DNA of 64,000 bases from Bacteroidota bacterium (GCA_018266765.1 JAFDZU010000035.1:9910-73909); one strand, 5' to 3'; shown: positions 26,901 to 35,539, counted from the first letter of the stretch. Made by a program: numbers and translations. The notes: generated by a model from the sequence alone, not told the origin.

Positions 26901-27093
26901 GGCGTTAATTGGCGGTTTGTCGAGTTCACTGCTTCTTACACTTGTCTTAGTTCCGGTAATTTATATAATTATGGAAAAATCTACCAATTATGTAAAACGA
27001 ATTTTCCGTAAATTCGTTCCCAAAAACAATGATGATGGTATTGCAATTTCGGCAGAACCATTTGTAGTTCACTCAAGTGAGCCACAGTCTTAA
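23914..27093 (+). CDS. RND multidrug efflux pump (AcrB/HAE1 family)
   Basis: This 1059-aa inner-membrane proton/drug antiporter has twelve transmembrane helices and two large periplasmic loops. The N-terminus (FAILSVLGLFGYSQLKYELL) and PGASPSEVETSVSKPIEDAV are typical of the hydrophobe/amphiphile exporters. The proton-relay aspartates are in GILVDDSIVVLENIYRHLEKG on TM4 and the partner Lys is in GLVAKNAILLVDR on TM10, so heavy-metal CusA-type function is unlikely. It is the last gene of the TetR-controlled operon and is followed by a terminator. Confidence 0.95.
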   Translation: MTVTELAIKRPTLVVVLFAILSVLGLFGYSQLKYELLPKISPPIITISTIYPGASPSEVETSVSKPIEDAVSGIDKVSAVRATSAEGRSTVTVEMKQGANVDLALQDAQRRVNGAQMLLPKDARSPIISKFALDEIPVVRMGATSNMPKREFYQFVKDHVQPELSKLEGVGLITIVGGEEREIKVNLDAQKLRAYGLAINQVAQIIKASNIDFPTGNVKESDGQFVVRVAGKFNSIDEIRYLVIGRSRQGGDIRLMDVAEIEDGHKDYTNITRVSGNTSIGVLVSKQSDANSVDVSKLVRKQIAVMESNYAKKNLKFTIAQDGSLFTIDAADAVKHDLLIAILLVAFVMMIFLHSFRNSIIVMISIPISLISTLFFMYLFGLTLNLMTLLGMSLVIGILVDDSIVVLENIYRHLEKGENKRKAALEGRNEIGFAALSITLVDVVVFVPLSLVSGLVGNILREFALVVVVSTLFSLLVSFTVIPVLASRFAKVEHLTKNSLLGRFGLWFERVFDSINRSYHGILAWSLRSWWTRFSIIGISLLLFVGSILLVAFKFIGSEFIAQSDRGEFAVTIELPPGATIENTNFSTLQVEQILREIPEVARTFVTVGASNEGLLGQFSNNSSEINVALTPKDKRTRSTDDIGQFIKSKVQDLPGLKVRVNPIGIFGTANQTPIQIVVSGTNFKDVNKGANLIAEMLKSIEGTADVRLSAEDGKPETRVDIDRQKLAAFGLTIADVGSSLKVALSGDDDAKFRDGNDEYTLRILLDQHDRSQTEYLKTLAFANSRGQQIELQQFATIYTSTGPTKLQRENRNTAITVFSQALGKPQGTIIEEFQKKLAENPIQPGLDVTFLGDQKNQQESFASLGAALGAAILFVYLIMVALYDSYIYPFVVLFSIPVALIGALLAMALNMKALGLFPILGIIMLVGLVAKNAILLVDRTNQMRSEGMELIPALLEAGETRFRPIVMTTLSMVIGMLPIATSSSSGAEWKTGLAWALIGGLSSSLLLTLVLVPVIYIIMEKSTNYVKRIFRKFVPKNNDDGIAISAEPFVVHSSEPQS

Positions 27094-27120
27094 AATATTT
27101 TACGAATAGTTTACACAGTG

Positions 27121-27154
27121 AAAGCCGAAAGTACACATGTTGCTTTCGGCTTTT
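27121..27154 (+). terminator. Intrinsic terminator of the RND operon
   Basis: AAAGCCGAAAG (27121-27131) pairs perfectly with CTTTCGGCTTT (27143-27153) around an 11-nt loop, and the arm ends in TTTT. Confidence 0.88.
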
Positions 27155-27424
27155 ATTATAAACATTGGGTAATAGCTTGTAGAATTTTGGGATTTGAAGT
27201 AACCTCGCTTTAGTTTTTATCAATAAGCAGTAACGAAATTTACTGTTGTAATCTTTTTCCCTAAAATTTAGCGTTGAAATTATTGTGACTTTAACAATTA
27301 TGTAGTTGTTATTTAATTAGTTAACATTGTATAATCTGAAATAATAATATTACGTTGTTTAGATTTTGTTAATTCAGAGCTATAAATATTTTTTTGCAAA
27401 CTATGACTTTACGGAAGAAGTTTG
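27155..27424. other. AT-rich leader region before the TPR/SARP regulator
   Basis: I see no gene in this stretch. A TTTG at 27365-27368 is followed about 20 nt later by a T-run ending TTTTTTTG (27389-27396). This only half-matches the consensus, so a promoter here is tentative. GGAAGAAG just before the start codon is the likely ribosome binding site. Confidence 0.35.
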
Positions 27425-29602
27425 ATGACCAATAACTATTCGGCACTTTCTATTCATACCTACATAGATGAACTTAATCAACAAGCGGAAGCAGAATTTC
27501 GGGACAAACAATACGAACATGCTCTTCAAATAACGCAACAGGCGGAGAGACTTTCTGTCGAGCATAAACATCTTGAGGGTAAAGGACTTGCCTTGCGGAT
27601 TAGAGGGAAAATATTATATACCTTGGTTCGCTATGATGAGGCACATGAATATTTTCATCAAGCAGTTGGTATTTTCCAGGAAATTGGTGATCCGCTTCAA
27701 ATAGCCCGTTCACTACAAGGTCTTGCTACTACGTATTATGCTACGGGACGATTACTTCATTCCTTAGAAGAAAACCTAAATGCCTTTTCAGTTATGGAAC
27801 TTGGCGGACTCGAAAAGCATTCTCTTGATATAGTCGGTAATATTGTATTATGTTACCATTCACTTGGAGAATTTTATTATGCAATAGAATATGCCCACAA
27901 ACAATTGGCACTTGCGCGTAAATACAACTCAACTAATTACTCTGCGAGAGCGCTATCGAGCTTGGGAGAATTGTATTTTCGAATAGCAGATTATACCACT
28001 TCGCTCAATTACTCCAATGAAGGATTAGCTCTAGTAGTTGATAAAAAAAATATTATAGCTGAATCCGGTTTTTTGAGCAATATTGGTTCTGTTTATTATC
28101 TCCTTGGAAATTATACAAATGCTCTCGACTCAATGATGAAAAGTATAGCAGTTGCTGAACTGTATCCTGATAAAAGTATTCTTTCTCCACTCCTTAATAC
28201 AGTATGCTGTATCTACGGTAAAATGCAGAATGACTCTCTTGCTCTTGATTATGCCATGAGAGCTTTGGCTATTGATATCGAGTTCGCCGACCCTAAAGGC
28301 GAAGCATATACATTGCATAATATCGCATCAGTTTTTGAACAAAACGGTGATATTACAACAGCAATAGAGTATGCGAAAAAAAGCTACGGACTCTTTGTTA
28401 ATTCATCAATAAAAGAAGGTGAAGCAGAGACATTGATCTTACTGGCAACATGCAATACAAAGCTTGGCGACTATATCACTGCTATTAACAATGCAAAAGA
28501 TGCTCTCGAAATTGCTGAAACTATTCAAGCTCATACGATGCTTCAAAGTTCTTTACAACAGTTACTATCGCTTTCAAATCTTATCGGTGATTCTTCTGCG
28601 GCTGAACATTATAGCCGCCGCCTAACCCTAACTACAAAAATTATTGCCAAGGAGGAACAGCGTAAAAATGCCGAAAAAATATTACGGGAAGCACAAATAA
28701 AAAGAACGCAAGAACAAGCACAATTACTTATATCTTCAACCAAAACAAAACTCACAGGTGATTTTTTAGATAAAACGCAAACTCTCAAACAACAAGGTTT
28801 TGTTTTAGCTACTATTGCAAACACGAAAACAGTTAAGAAAAGCAAGGTATCTCATTCTATTATTGTAAGAACATTTGGCCTTTTCTCGGTAACGATTGAT
28901 GGAAGAGAATTGACAAGCGATGATTGGCAACGCAAAAAAGCAAGAGACATTTTCAAAATACTTCTTATTAATCATCGCAAATCTGTTACTGTAGATGAGT
29001 TAATTGGACATCTCTGGCCGGATGCTTACAGTAAAAATCTTATCCCGACACTCTGGAATTCTGTTTCGTATATCAGAAAAGCTCTGGAACCGAATATCAA
29101 ACCGCATACTCCATCAGCATTTATTAAAATTACCGGCAAATCTTATATGTTAGATTTAGGGAAGGATGTTTCTATTGATTTCTTGGAATTCAAGGAATTG
29201 CTGAATAGTTCTCGTCATGAAAAGCATGAAGAAACTAAATACATGCTCATTGAAAAAGCTATTTCACTTTACAATGGTGAATTTCTGAAAGATGATGTGC
29301 TTGAAGAGTGGTCAGACTTTCAGCGTGAGTCGCTGAAAGAATTATATTTGGAAGCGACATTAGACATTGGTAACTACTACTTAAATCAAGGCAAACTATC
29401 AAAAGCAATACAATTCGCTCGTAAAACTATAGAGGCAGATAAAGTCTATGAAAATGGATATGAACTTCTATTTACTGCTTTAGCAGATAATCAACAGCTA
29501 TCCGAACTCACCAAAGCATGGAAATTATGCCAATCCGCCTATAAAAAAGAACTCGATACAACCCCACCTGAGTATTTAGCCAAACTCATACTTCTCGCAT
29601 AA
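27425..29602 (+). CDS. TPR-repeat protein with C-terminal SARP-type winged helix and BTAD domain
   Basis: This protein of about 725 aa starts at the ATG at 27425; a TTG directly before it is not needed. Residues 10-400 are roughly nine tetratricopeptide-type repeats, for example GDPLQIARSLQGLATTYYATG. A charged coiled coil follows (about 405-450), then an OmpR-like winged helix (about 478-570, with FGLFSVTIDG and VDELIGHLWPDA) and a bacterial transcriptional activation domain (about 575-725, with YNGEFLKDDVLEEW and LDTTPPEYLAKL). DNA binding at the C-terminus is the reverse of actinobacterial SARPs. It lies 220 bp before three envelope genes that it may control. Confidence 0.85.
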   Translation: MTNNYSALSIHTYIDELNQQAEAEFRDKQYEHALQITQQAERLSVEHKHLEGKGLALRIRGKILYTLVRYDEAHEYFHQAVGIFQEIGDPLQIARSLQGLATTYYATGRLLHSLEENLNAFSVMELGGLEKHSLDIVGNIVLCYHSLGEFYYAIEYAHKQLALARKYNSTNYSARALSSLGELYFRIADYTTSLNYSNEGLALVVDKKNIIAESGFLSNIGSVYYLLGNYTNALDSMMKSIAVAELYPDKSILSPLLNTVCCIYGKMQNDSLALDYAMRALAIDIEFADPKGEAYTLHNIASVFEQNGDITTAIEYAKKSYGLFVNSSIKEGEAETLILLATCNTKLGDYITAINNAKDALEIAETIQAHTMLQSSLQQLLSLSNLIGDSSAAEHYSRRLTLTTKIIAKEEQRKNAEKILREAQIKRTQEQAQLLISSTKTKLTGDFLDKTQTLKQQGFVLATIANTKTVKKSKVSHSIIVRTFGLFSVTIDGRELTSDDWQRKKARDIFKILLINHRKSVTVDELIGHLWPDAYSKNLIPTLWNSVSYIRKALEPNIKPHTPSAFIKITGKSYMLDLGKDVSIDFLEFKELLNSSRHEKHEETKYMLIEKAISLYNGEFLKDDVLEEWSDFQRESLKELYLEATLDIGNYYLNQGKLSKAIQFARKTIEADKVYENGYELLFTALADNQQLSELTKAWKLCQSAYKKELDTTPPEYLAKLILLA

Positions 29603-29823
29603 CCAAGTATTTAGTATATCGAAAACTTAAAATGATTGCATAATTGTTATTCAAAACTATGTAATTTTGCAATGGCATTTTCTTATATACACGTGAATCA
29701 TAAAAGCGTACGTTAATTATAATTGTAAGCTTAGTATTTCATTCCAATACGGAATGTCCTAACCACATTGAACAATTTCGACTATTTTATAAAATTTGTT
29801 TTAGTATTATAGAGAGTATCGCC

Positions 29824-30330
29824 ATGAAAAAAACAATGCTATTAGTAATAGCATCCATAAATTTACTATTATTGGGATGTCCTTTTAACAGTGCGTTACC
29901 TCCTGTTTATAGTGAATACGAGCCAATTCTCGTAGATAGAAGTGCTCTGAGTAATATTTCGTTCTCAACAGCAATTCCGGTTAGTAACACCGGAAAAATA
30001 TATTCCTATAATAATTATATATTAATCAATGAAATTGATAAAGGATATCATATTATTGATAATTCTAACCCAATAAATCCAAAGAATGTCGGCTTTCTGA
30101 AAATTTTGGCAAGCAGAGAAGTTGTGATTCGTAATAATATTTTATACAGTGATAATGCTTCTGACCTTATTTCAGTTGATGTTTCGGATATAGCACATCC
30201 CACTATAATAAGTAGAACAGAAAATATATTTCCTGCACAACTGCCACCGGATAATCTCCCATTATCGCCTGAATATGTCGTTAATAATCGCCCTGCAAAT
30301 ACTGTCATTATTGAATGGAGGAAACGCTAA
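29824..30330 (+). CDS. LVIVD-repeat lipoprotein (short)
   Basis: This 168-aa protein has a signal peptide ending in a clear lipobox (LLLGC, C19). At least two LVIVD-type beta-propeller repeats are recognisable, such as YHIIDNSNPINPKNVGF and ISVDVSDIAHPTIIS. At 168 aa it is too short for a whole propeller, so it may pair with the next gene product. Its TAA stop shares its last base with the ATG of the next gene (TAATG), suggesting translational coupling. Confidence 0.75.
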   Translation: MKKTMLLVIASINLLLLGCPFNSALPPVYSEYEPILVDRSALSNISFSTAIPVSNTGKIYSYNNYILINEIDKGYHIIDNSNPINPKNVGFLKILASREVVIRNNILYSDNASDLISVDVSDIAHPTIISRTENIFPAQLPPDNLPLSPEYVVNNRPANTVIIEWRKR

Positions 30331-31076
30331 TGAAAACTTTCAACATTACAACTCTATTTTTCCTTTGTATTGTACTATTTGTGTCATGTGAGAATAATTC
30401 TACATCAATAGCACCGACTTCGACAAGCACCGGTACCGGTGGCTCGCTTGCCCGATTTACGGTGACAGATACATATTTATATACAGTAGATAAAACAACA
30501 TTAAGAATTTTTGACTTAAGCAGTAGCAAAGCTGTTTTTTTGTCATCTGTTTCAGTTGGATTTACTATAGAAACAATCTTTGCTCGTGGGAACACACTTT
30601 TTCTCGGAGCAAGTGACGGAGTTCATATTTATGATATTACGAATCGAACCGAACCGAAATTTATATCATTGTATAGTCATATTGTAAGTTGTGATCCCGT
30701 TGTTGCTGATGGGAATTATGCTTATTCTACACTCAGCTCAGGGAGAACACGGTGTATGCGCGGGGTAAACGTACTCGATATTATTGATATCCGTAATTTA
30801 AAAAATCCATACCAAGTTTTTTCTTTACCTCTTAAAAGCCCGCAAGGATTGGGACTAATAAGTGAAAATCGTTTAGTTGTCTGTGACGACGGAGTCAAGT
30901 TATTGGATATTACCGACCGCACAAGACCTAAAATACTCAACTCGGTTTCATCCGAGAGAGCTTTTGATATTATACCTTCAGGAGGTAATTTCACAGCAGT
31001 TGTGCCGGGTGGACTTACTAATTTTACAGTAACAAATGATTCTCTACAAATAATCGGGAAATTACTCTACAAATGA
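30330..31076 (+). CDS. LVIVD-repeat lipoprotein
   Basis: This protein of about 248 aa starts at the ATG at 30330; an in-frame ATG 15 bases upstream lies inside the preceding gene and is less likely. The signal peptide ends LFVSC, a lipobox. At least four LVIVD repeats are visible, including LRIFDLSSSKAVFLSS, VHIYDITNRTEPKFIS and VKLLDITDRTRPKILNS, predicting a surface or periplasmic beta-propeller. Its stop overlaps the next start by 4 bp (ATGA). The function of LVIVD lipoproteins is not established. Confidence 0.78.
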   Translation: MKTFNITTLFFLCIVLFVSCENNSTSIAPTSTSTGTGGSLARFTVTDTYLYTVDKTTLRIFDLSSSKAVFLSSVSVGFTIETIFARGNTLFLGASDGVHIYDITNRTEPKFISLYSHIVSCDPVVADGNYAYSTLSSGRTRCMRGVNVLDIIDIRNLKNPYQVFSLPLKSPQGLGLISENRLVVCDDGVKLLDITDRTRPKILNSVSSERAFDIIPSGGNFTAVVPGGLTNFTVTNDSLQIIGKLLYK

Positions 31077-31756
31077 AACCATTAATATCATTATTCATCA
31101 TTACTTTATGCTTATCGGCTTCGGTATGCAGAGCCGCAGACCAAGACTCACTTTCAGCAAAATACATCATAGCTCTTCATCCGTTTACTATATTTGCTAA
31201 TGGAATAAAATTTGAAGTAGAGCGCAGGCAACCCGGCAGTCATTTGTCGTTTGCAATTTCTCCCGAATTATATTTTGGCACAATTGAAAATGCAAAAAAT
31301 AACATCTTAATTAATGCAAATAGAGACAGTATTGAAGTATTTGGCTATGGCGGAAGCTTTACAACGCGGCTGTATGTTAACAATAATTTCAAGCGAGGAG
31401 ACACCCAAAATCCTATTTCAAATTTTTACCTTTTTGGTTCGTTCGAAGTTCGAAGATTCGGATTAGATTACACAGGTAGAACGTGGGTGGTCGAGAACGA
31501 AAATGGTATAGAAATTTATCGTCTTAAAAATATTCCACAGCATAATGACATTACTCGGATAGGTGTAAATTTTGGTTTTGGGAATACAATCTTTTTTGGT
31601 GATAATTTCTTTATTGATGCAATGCTGTATGCTCGTATCAGCAAATCATTTCAGAATCCGAACACAATAGAGAACGTTCCTTTTACCGACAGTTTTTTTA
31701 CTCAGAAAGGAAATTCTTTTGGGTTTGGCTTTAGGTTCGGGCTGTTATTCGATTGA
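31073..31756 (+). CDS. Probable outer membrane beta-barrel protein, unknown function
   Basis: This 227-aa protein has a signal peptide (residues 1-21, ending CRAA) and alternating aromatic/polar strands typical of small barrels. The C-terminus ends GFRFGLLFD, with aromatic residues in the last strand. I do not recognise a family. It overlaps the LVIVD lipoprotein gene by 4 bp, so the three genes form one coupled unit: two propeller lipoproteins and a barrel. Confidence 0.7.
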   Translation: MKPLISLFIITLCLSASVCRAADQDSLSAKYIIALHPFTIFANGIKFEVERRQPGSHLSFAISPELYFGTIENAKNNILINANRDSIEVFGYGGSFTTRLYVNNNFKRGDTQNPISNFYLFGSFEVRRFGLDYTGRTWVVENENGIEIYRLKNIPQHNDITRIGVNFGFGNTIFFGDNFFIDAMLYARISKSFQNPNTIENVPFTDSFFTQKGNSFGFGFRFGLLFD

Positions 31757-32172
31757 GTAATGATATTGGGTAGCTCTTGTGATGAGGTCGAGTGTTCCCA
31801 AACTCAATAATACGATACCAAAATTACAGTTCAACATGTGTTAAATATTAAAGACTATTTTAACTCACTACGTAGCTTTATACAACATTTTTTATAACAG
31901 ACTAGCATGTAAGTATTCTAACTTCTTAACACACCATTTATTCCATTTATTTTTTCAAACAGAACACTTTATTTACAAATTTATCTCACAAATCACTGCC
32001 CATGGTACAGACATCCTACAAGAAAATTATTGAAATGAAAACACGAGTTTGAGCTGTTTTCCGTCGGAAGTATGGAGCTGCATTATTGAAGTAAGCAGCG
32101 ATTACTTAAGTAAGTGTTTGAAGTAAAGAATCACCTGAACATCAAATTTATCTATAATTTAGAAAGAAAGAA
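31757..32172. other. Intergenic region without recognisable gene
   Basis: These 416 bp are AT-rich with no coding frame of useful length on either strand. The longest ATG-led stretch I followed, from the ATG at 32002, stops after 16 codons. A 12-bp palindrome TTACTTAAGTAA lies at 32102-32113, about 60 bp before the next gene, and could be a protein-binding site. No terminator for the barrel gene and no consensus promoter for the next gene is clear. Confidence 0.5.
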
Positions 32173-33126
32173 ATGGATTATAAAAACATCGCGAGAAATA
32201 TTTTGTTCGGTGTTTCGGTCGGAGATGCGTTAGGCGTTCCGGTCGAATTCAGACGTAGAGAAGCGTTCAAGCAAAAACCGGTTACGGATATGATTGGTTA
32301 TGGAACGTATAATCTACCACCCGGAACATGGTCAGACGACAGTTCACTCACTTTTTGCCTTGCTGAGGCATTAACGCAAGATTTTGACACGTCAACGATT
32401 GCTAATAATTTTGTTCAATTATATGAAAACAATTATTGGACACCGCGAGGAAAGGTGTTTGATATTGGTATTGCTACCCAACGAGCACTGCTAAGACTCA
32501 AAAAAGGTATTGCCCCTGAGCAAGCTGGTGGAACTGAAGAGACATCAAACGGTAACGGTTCTTTGATGAGAATTTCTCCCCTACTTTTATATATTTTGGA
32601 TAAACCAATTGACGAAAGATTTGAAATTACTAAAAGAGTTTCGTCTATCACACACGCACATATTCGTTCGATTATGGCTTGTTTTTATTATCTTGAATTT
32701 GCAAGACAGTTGCTCACGGAAAAGAACAAATTTACAGTCTATAACAATCTTCAATCAGAATTAACTGCTTTCTTTCAATCACAGAAAATTAATCCTAAAG
32801 AGACTGCATTATTTAACCGTTTACTTATTGGAACTATACACCAAGAGCCCGAAGAAAGTATCGTCAGTGGCGGATATGTAGTTCACTCTCTCGAATCAAG
32901 TATTTGGTGTTTGCTTACTACCGGCAGCTACAGTGATGCTGTATTAAAAGCAGTAAATTTGGGTGATGATACCGACACAACTGCGGCAATTACAGGAGGA
33001 CTTGCAGGGCTTTTATACGGCTTTGAGACTATTCCTACAAATTGGATAGAAATACTTGCTCGACATGAAGATATTGAAAATTTAGCCGAGCGTCTCGGAG
33101 CAAAATTTTCAGATGAAAATAACTAA
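32173..33126 (+). CDS. ADP-ribosylglycohydrolase (DraG/ARH family)
   Basis: This 317-aa enzyme has the all-helical ARH fold. It should cleave ADP-ribose from a protein, nucleic acid or small molecule. The metal-binding motifs are present: GVSVGDALGVPVEF at the start, WSDDSSLTF (D55, D56, S57), NGNGSLMRISPL and NLGDDTDTTAAITGGLAGLLYG (D265, D266, D268). The length is normal. The 212-aa gene that follows after 30 bp is probably in the same transcript. No ADP-ribosyltransferase is visible nearby, so the substrate is unknown. Confidence 0.9.
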   Translation: MDYKNIARNILFGVSVGDALGVPVEFRRREAFKQKPVTDMIGYGTYNLPPGTWSDDSSLTFCLAEALTQDFDTSTIANNFVQLYENNYWTPRGKVFDIGIATQRALLRLKKGIAPEQAGGTEETSNGNGSLMRISPLLLYILDKPIDERFEITKRVSSITHAHIRSIMACFYYLEFARQLLTEKNKFTVYNNLQSELTAFFQSQKINPKETALFNRLLIGTIHQEPEESIVSGGYVVHSLESSIWCLLTTGSYSDAVLKAVNLGDDTDTTAAITGGLAGLLYGFETIPTNWIEILARHEDIENLAERLGAKFSDENN

Positions 33127-33156
33127 ATTTTGAAATAGATTAAACATTAACCAAGT

Positions 33157-33795
33157 ATGGATACCATGAAATCTCCTGATTTTGAAATATTATCATCAGG
33201 CAAAATTTCAAATGAATTTTTACAGAGAGGATTGATTTCATTTCGGGAAGCGGCAGAGTATATCAGCCGACTTCCCTATGGTCGTAATTCTAATAGAAGC
33301 AATACAACAACTATTTTTCTTGATAATTGCGGAACATGCAGCACCAAACACGCTCTTCTAAAAAAACTTGCTGATGAACAAGCTTTTGAAGGAATAAATC
33401 TTGTTCTTGGAATATTTAGAATGAACAGAGTAAATACTCCTAAAATTTCTGCTACATTAAATAAATATGACCTTGAATTTATCCCCGAAGCACACTGCTA
33501 TTTACGATTTCATGATTTGGTTATAGATTATACGTTTAATGACTCCGAACGTATCAGTTTTATAGATAATTTACTCGAAGAAATTATTATTCAACCACAT
33601 CAAATAACAGACTTTAAGTTTAATTATCATAACACATACCTCGAATATTGGCTGAAAACAAACAATAATAGTAGATATACTCTTGATGAGATTTGGGCAA
33701 TTAGGGAAGAATGTATCGGCGAGCTGTCAGTAAAAAATAATGACGACTACTTTCCCTGTTCTTCTGTGTTTTCTTCAAACCGAGTATTGAGCTGA
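33157..33795 (+). CDS. Hypothetical protein, possible transglutaminase-like Cys-His-Asp fold
   Basis: This 212-aa soluble protein has no signal peptide. I do not recognise a named family. It contains an ordered Cys, His, Asp set resembling transglutaminase/papain-like enzymes: C58 and C61 in NCGTCSTKHALLKKL, H113 in EAHCYLRFHDL and D124 in LVIDYTF. The gene follows the ADP-ribosylglycohydrolase by 30 bp. Its 3' end runs 49 bp into the convergent terC gene, so the two transcripts must overlap. Enzymatic activity is an inference from residue order only. Confidence 0.65.
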   Translation: MDTMKSPDFEILSSGKISNEFLQRGLISFREAAEYISRLPYGRNSNRSNTTTIFLDNCGTCSTKHALLKKLADEQAFEGINLVLGIFRMNRVNTPKISATLNKYDLEFIPEAHCYLRFHDLVIDYTFNDSERISFIDNLLEEIIIQPHQITDFKFNYHNTYLEYWLKTNNNSRYTLDEIWAIREECIGELSVKNNDDYFPCSSVFSSNRVLS

Positions 33796-34505
33796 ACAGG
33801 ATTTGTTTTTTTCCGCAAACGGAGATTAAGAAATTCCACAAATACCGAGAAAGCCATTGCAGAATAAATAAACTCTTTCGGAACATGAATACCAAACCCT
33901 TCTAAAAACAGCATCAATCCAACCATCAATAAAAATGACAATGCAAGCATTTTAATTGTGGGATGACGGTTAATAAATGCACTTACTCCTTTTGCAGTAA
34001 CAAACATTATCATAACAGCGATAATAACTGCAGCAACCATGATTTCTATACTTTGTCCCAAACCAATTGCAGTAATTACTGAATCGAGTGAGAATACGAG
34101 GTCTAATAAAATAATCTGAACAATACTGCCAAAATATGAGACTTTTGCTGATGAATCATCTTCGCTTAATGCACCCTCGAGCTTATCGTGGATTTCGAGT
34201 GTACTTTTTGCTATTAGAAATAGTCCGCCGCACACCATTATAATTTCCCGCCCGCTAAAACCATAATGACCAATATAAAACCACGGATTTGTCAATTGAG
34301 CAATTTTCGCAATAGACAACAACAGTAATATCCTAAGAATCAAAGCGAGAGAGAGTCCGATGCGTCGTGCGGAATCCTGCACCACTACCGGTAGTTTTCC
34401 TACTAAAATTGCAACGAAAATTATATTATCTATTCCGAGAACTATTTCGAGAGCCGTTAAAGTAAACAAGCTCACAAGTGCAGAAGCTGTGAAAAGATGT
34501 TCCAT
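33747..34505 (-). CDS. TerC-family integral membrane protein
   Basis: This 252-aa protein has about seven transmembrane helices and the conserved acidic motifs of TerC/YkoY-type proteins: ALEIVLGIDNIIFVAILVG near residue 18 and DLVFSLDSVITAIGLGQS near residue 125. Members are linked to tellurite resistance, manganese export or metalation of exported proteins. The C-terminus ends in a charged tail. The 3' end overlaps the convergent 212-aa gene by 49 bp. It may act on manganese like the Nramp-type gene at 36513, but no regulatory link is visible. Confidence 0.88.
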   Translation of the reverse strand: MEHLFTASALVSLFTLTALEIVLGIDNIIFVAILVGKLPVVVQDSARRIGLSLALILRILLLLSIAKIAQLTNPWFYIGHYGFSGREIIMVCGGLFLIAKSTLEIHDKLEGALSEDDSSAKVSYFGSIVQIILLDLVFSLDSVITAIGLGQSIEIMVAAVIIAVMIMFVTAKGVSAFINRHPTIKMLALSFLLMVGLMLFLEGFGIHVPKEFIYSAMAFSVFVEFLNLRLRKKTNPVQLNTRFEENTEEQGK

Positions 34506-34587
34506 ATCGTGTTAGAATCTACTAAAAATTTGATAAATTTATTAAGCAAAAGCTCAAAACCACACATAACCTCATCTCAAAAAGTAG

Positions 34588-34595
34588 TATTTTTG
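34588..34595 (+). promoter_or_regulatory. Possible -7 element before agmatinase
   Basis: TATTTTTG matches TAnnTTTG about 40 bp upstream of the agmatinase start. No TTTG is seen at the -33 position, so this is only half a consensus promoter. Confidence 0.35.
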
Positions 34596-34636
34596 TCTTT
34601 AAAAAATGATGTTTCTATTAAAAAAAAGGTAATTTG

Positions 34637-35536
34637 ATGAAAGTTCTCGATACTACAAAAAACTTTTTGTCAATCTCAGAAAAATATTCTTTGTATGAGA
34701 ATTCTCGAGTGGTAATTGTCTTGGCTCCGTATGAGCATACTGTCAGTTACGGAGGGGGCACAAAAAATGCACCAAAAGAAATTCTGGCAGCGAGTGCTTA
34801 TGTAGAATTTTACGATGACGAATTCGACAGAGAGTTGTGTTTTGACATTGGGATTGCTACACTTAGACCACTTAAATTTGGGAAACAATATGGTATTGCC
34901 GCTCTCGAAATGATTTACGAACAAGTGTATAAGGCACTTTCCAATGGTAAATTCGTAGTAACGCTTGGCGGTGAACATTCGATTTCAACAGCACCAATCA
35001 AAGCTCATTTTGATAAATACCCGTCGATGAGTATTTTGCATTTTGATGCACATTCTGACTTGCGTGAAGAATACGAAGGAAGTAAATATTCTCATGCTTC
35101 ATTTATGGCTCGTGTGACAGAATTTTTTCCGGCCGAACAGATTACACAAGTAGGAATTCGTGCTCAATGCCGTGAAGAAGCAGAAGTTATTAAAACAAAA
35201 AACATCAAAACTTTCTATGCCTCGGCAATCCGGCGTGGACTGCACGGCACTAATTGGCAAGAAAACGTGGTAAATACACTTGGCGATGATGTTTATATTA
35301 CATTTGATGTAGATTATTTCGACCCTGCAATCATGCCGGCAACCGGCACTCCTGAACCGGATGGTTTTCTTTATTCTGAGACATTGGATGTCTTTCGTAA
35401 ACTTCGTGCTGCAGGTAAAAATATCATTGGTTTTGATGTAGTGGAACTTGCACCCTTAAATGGATTATCACACCCTAATCTAACCACAGCACGGTTAGTT
35501 TATAAAATGCTAAACTTCGCTTTTTCAGGAAAATAA
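34637..35536 (+). CDS. speB: Agmatinase (ureohydrolase family)
   Basis: This enzyme of about 299 aa from the ATG at 34637 hydrolyses agmatine to putrescine and urea. The ureohydrolase manganese motifs are in order: TLGGEHSIS, ILHFDAHSDLRE (D137, H139, D141) with SHASFMARV, and TFDVDYFDPAIMPATGTPEPDG. GGGTKNAPKEIL near residue 37 fits the agmatinase branch better than arginase. It is only 3 bp upstream of dapD, so the two are co-translated. No arginine decarboxylase gene is in the window. Confidence 0.88.
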   Translation: MKVLDTTKNFLSISEKYSLYENSRVVIVLAPYEHTVSYGGGTKNAPKEILAASAYVEFYDDEFDRELCFDIGIATLRPLKFGKQYGIAALEMIYEQVYKALSNGKFVVTLGGEHSISTAPIKAHFDKYPSMSILHFDAHSDLREEYEGSKYSHASFMARVTEFFPAEQITQVGIRAQCREEAEVIKTKNIKTFYASAIRRGLHGTNWQENVVNTLGDDVYITFDVDYFDPAIMPATGTPEPDGFLYSETLDVFRKLRAAGKNIIGFDVVELAPLNGLSHPNLTTARLVYKMLNFAFSGK

Positions 35537-35539
35537 ATT

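Noticed and set aside
32002-32052. Small peptide frame (16 codons) in the gap before the ADP-ribosylglycohydrolase gene
   Set aside because: No ribosome binding site, no recognisable sequence, and too short to distinguish from chance.
32173-33795. ADP-ribosylglycohydrolase pair as a DarTG-like toxin-antitoxin system
   Set aside because: The partner does not look like an ADP-ribosyltransferase, and the ARH enzyme is not the macrodomain type of DarG.
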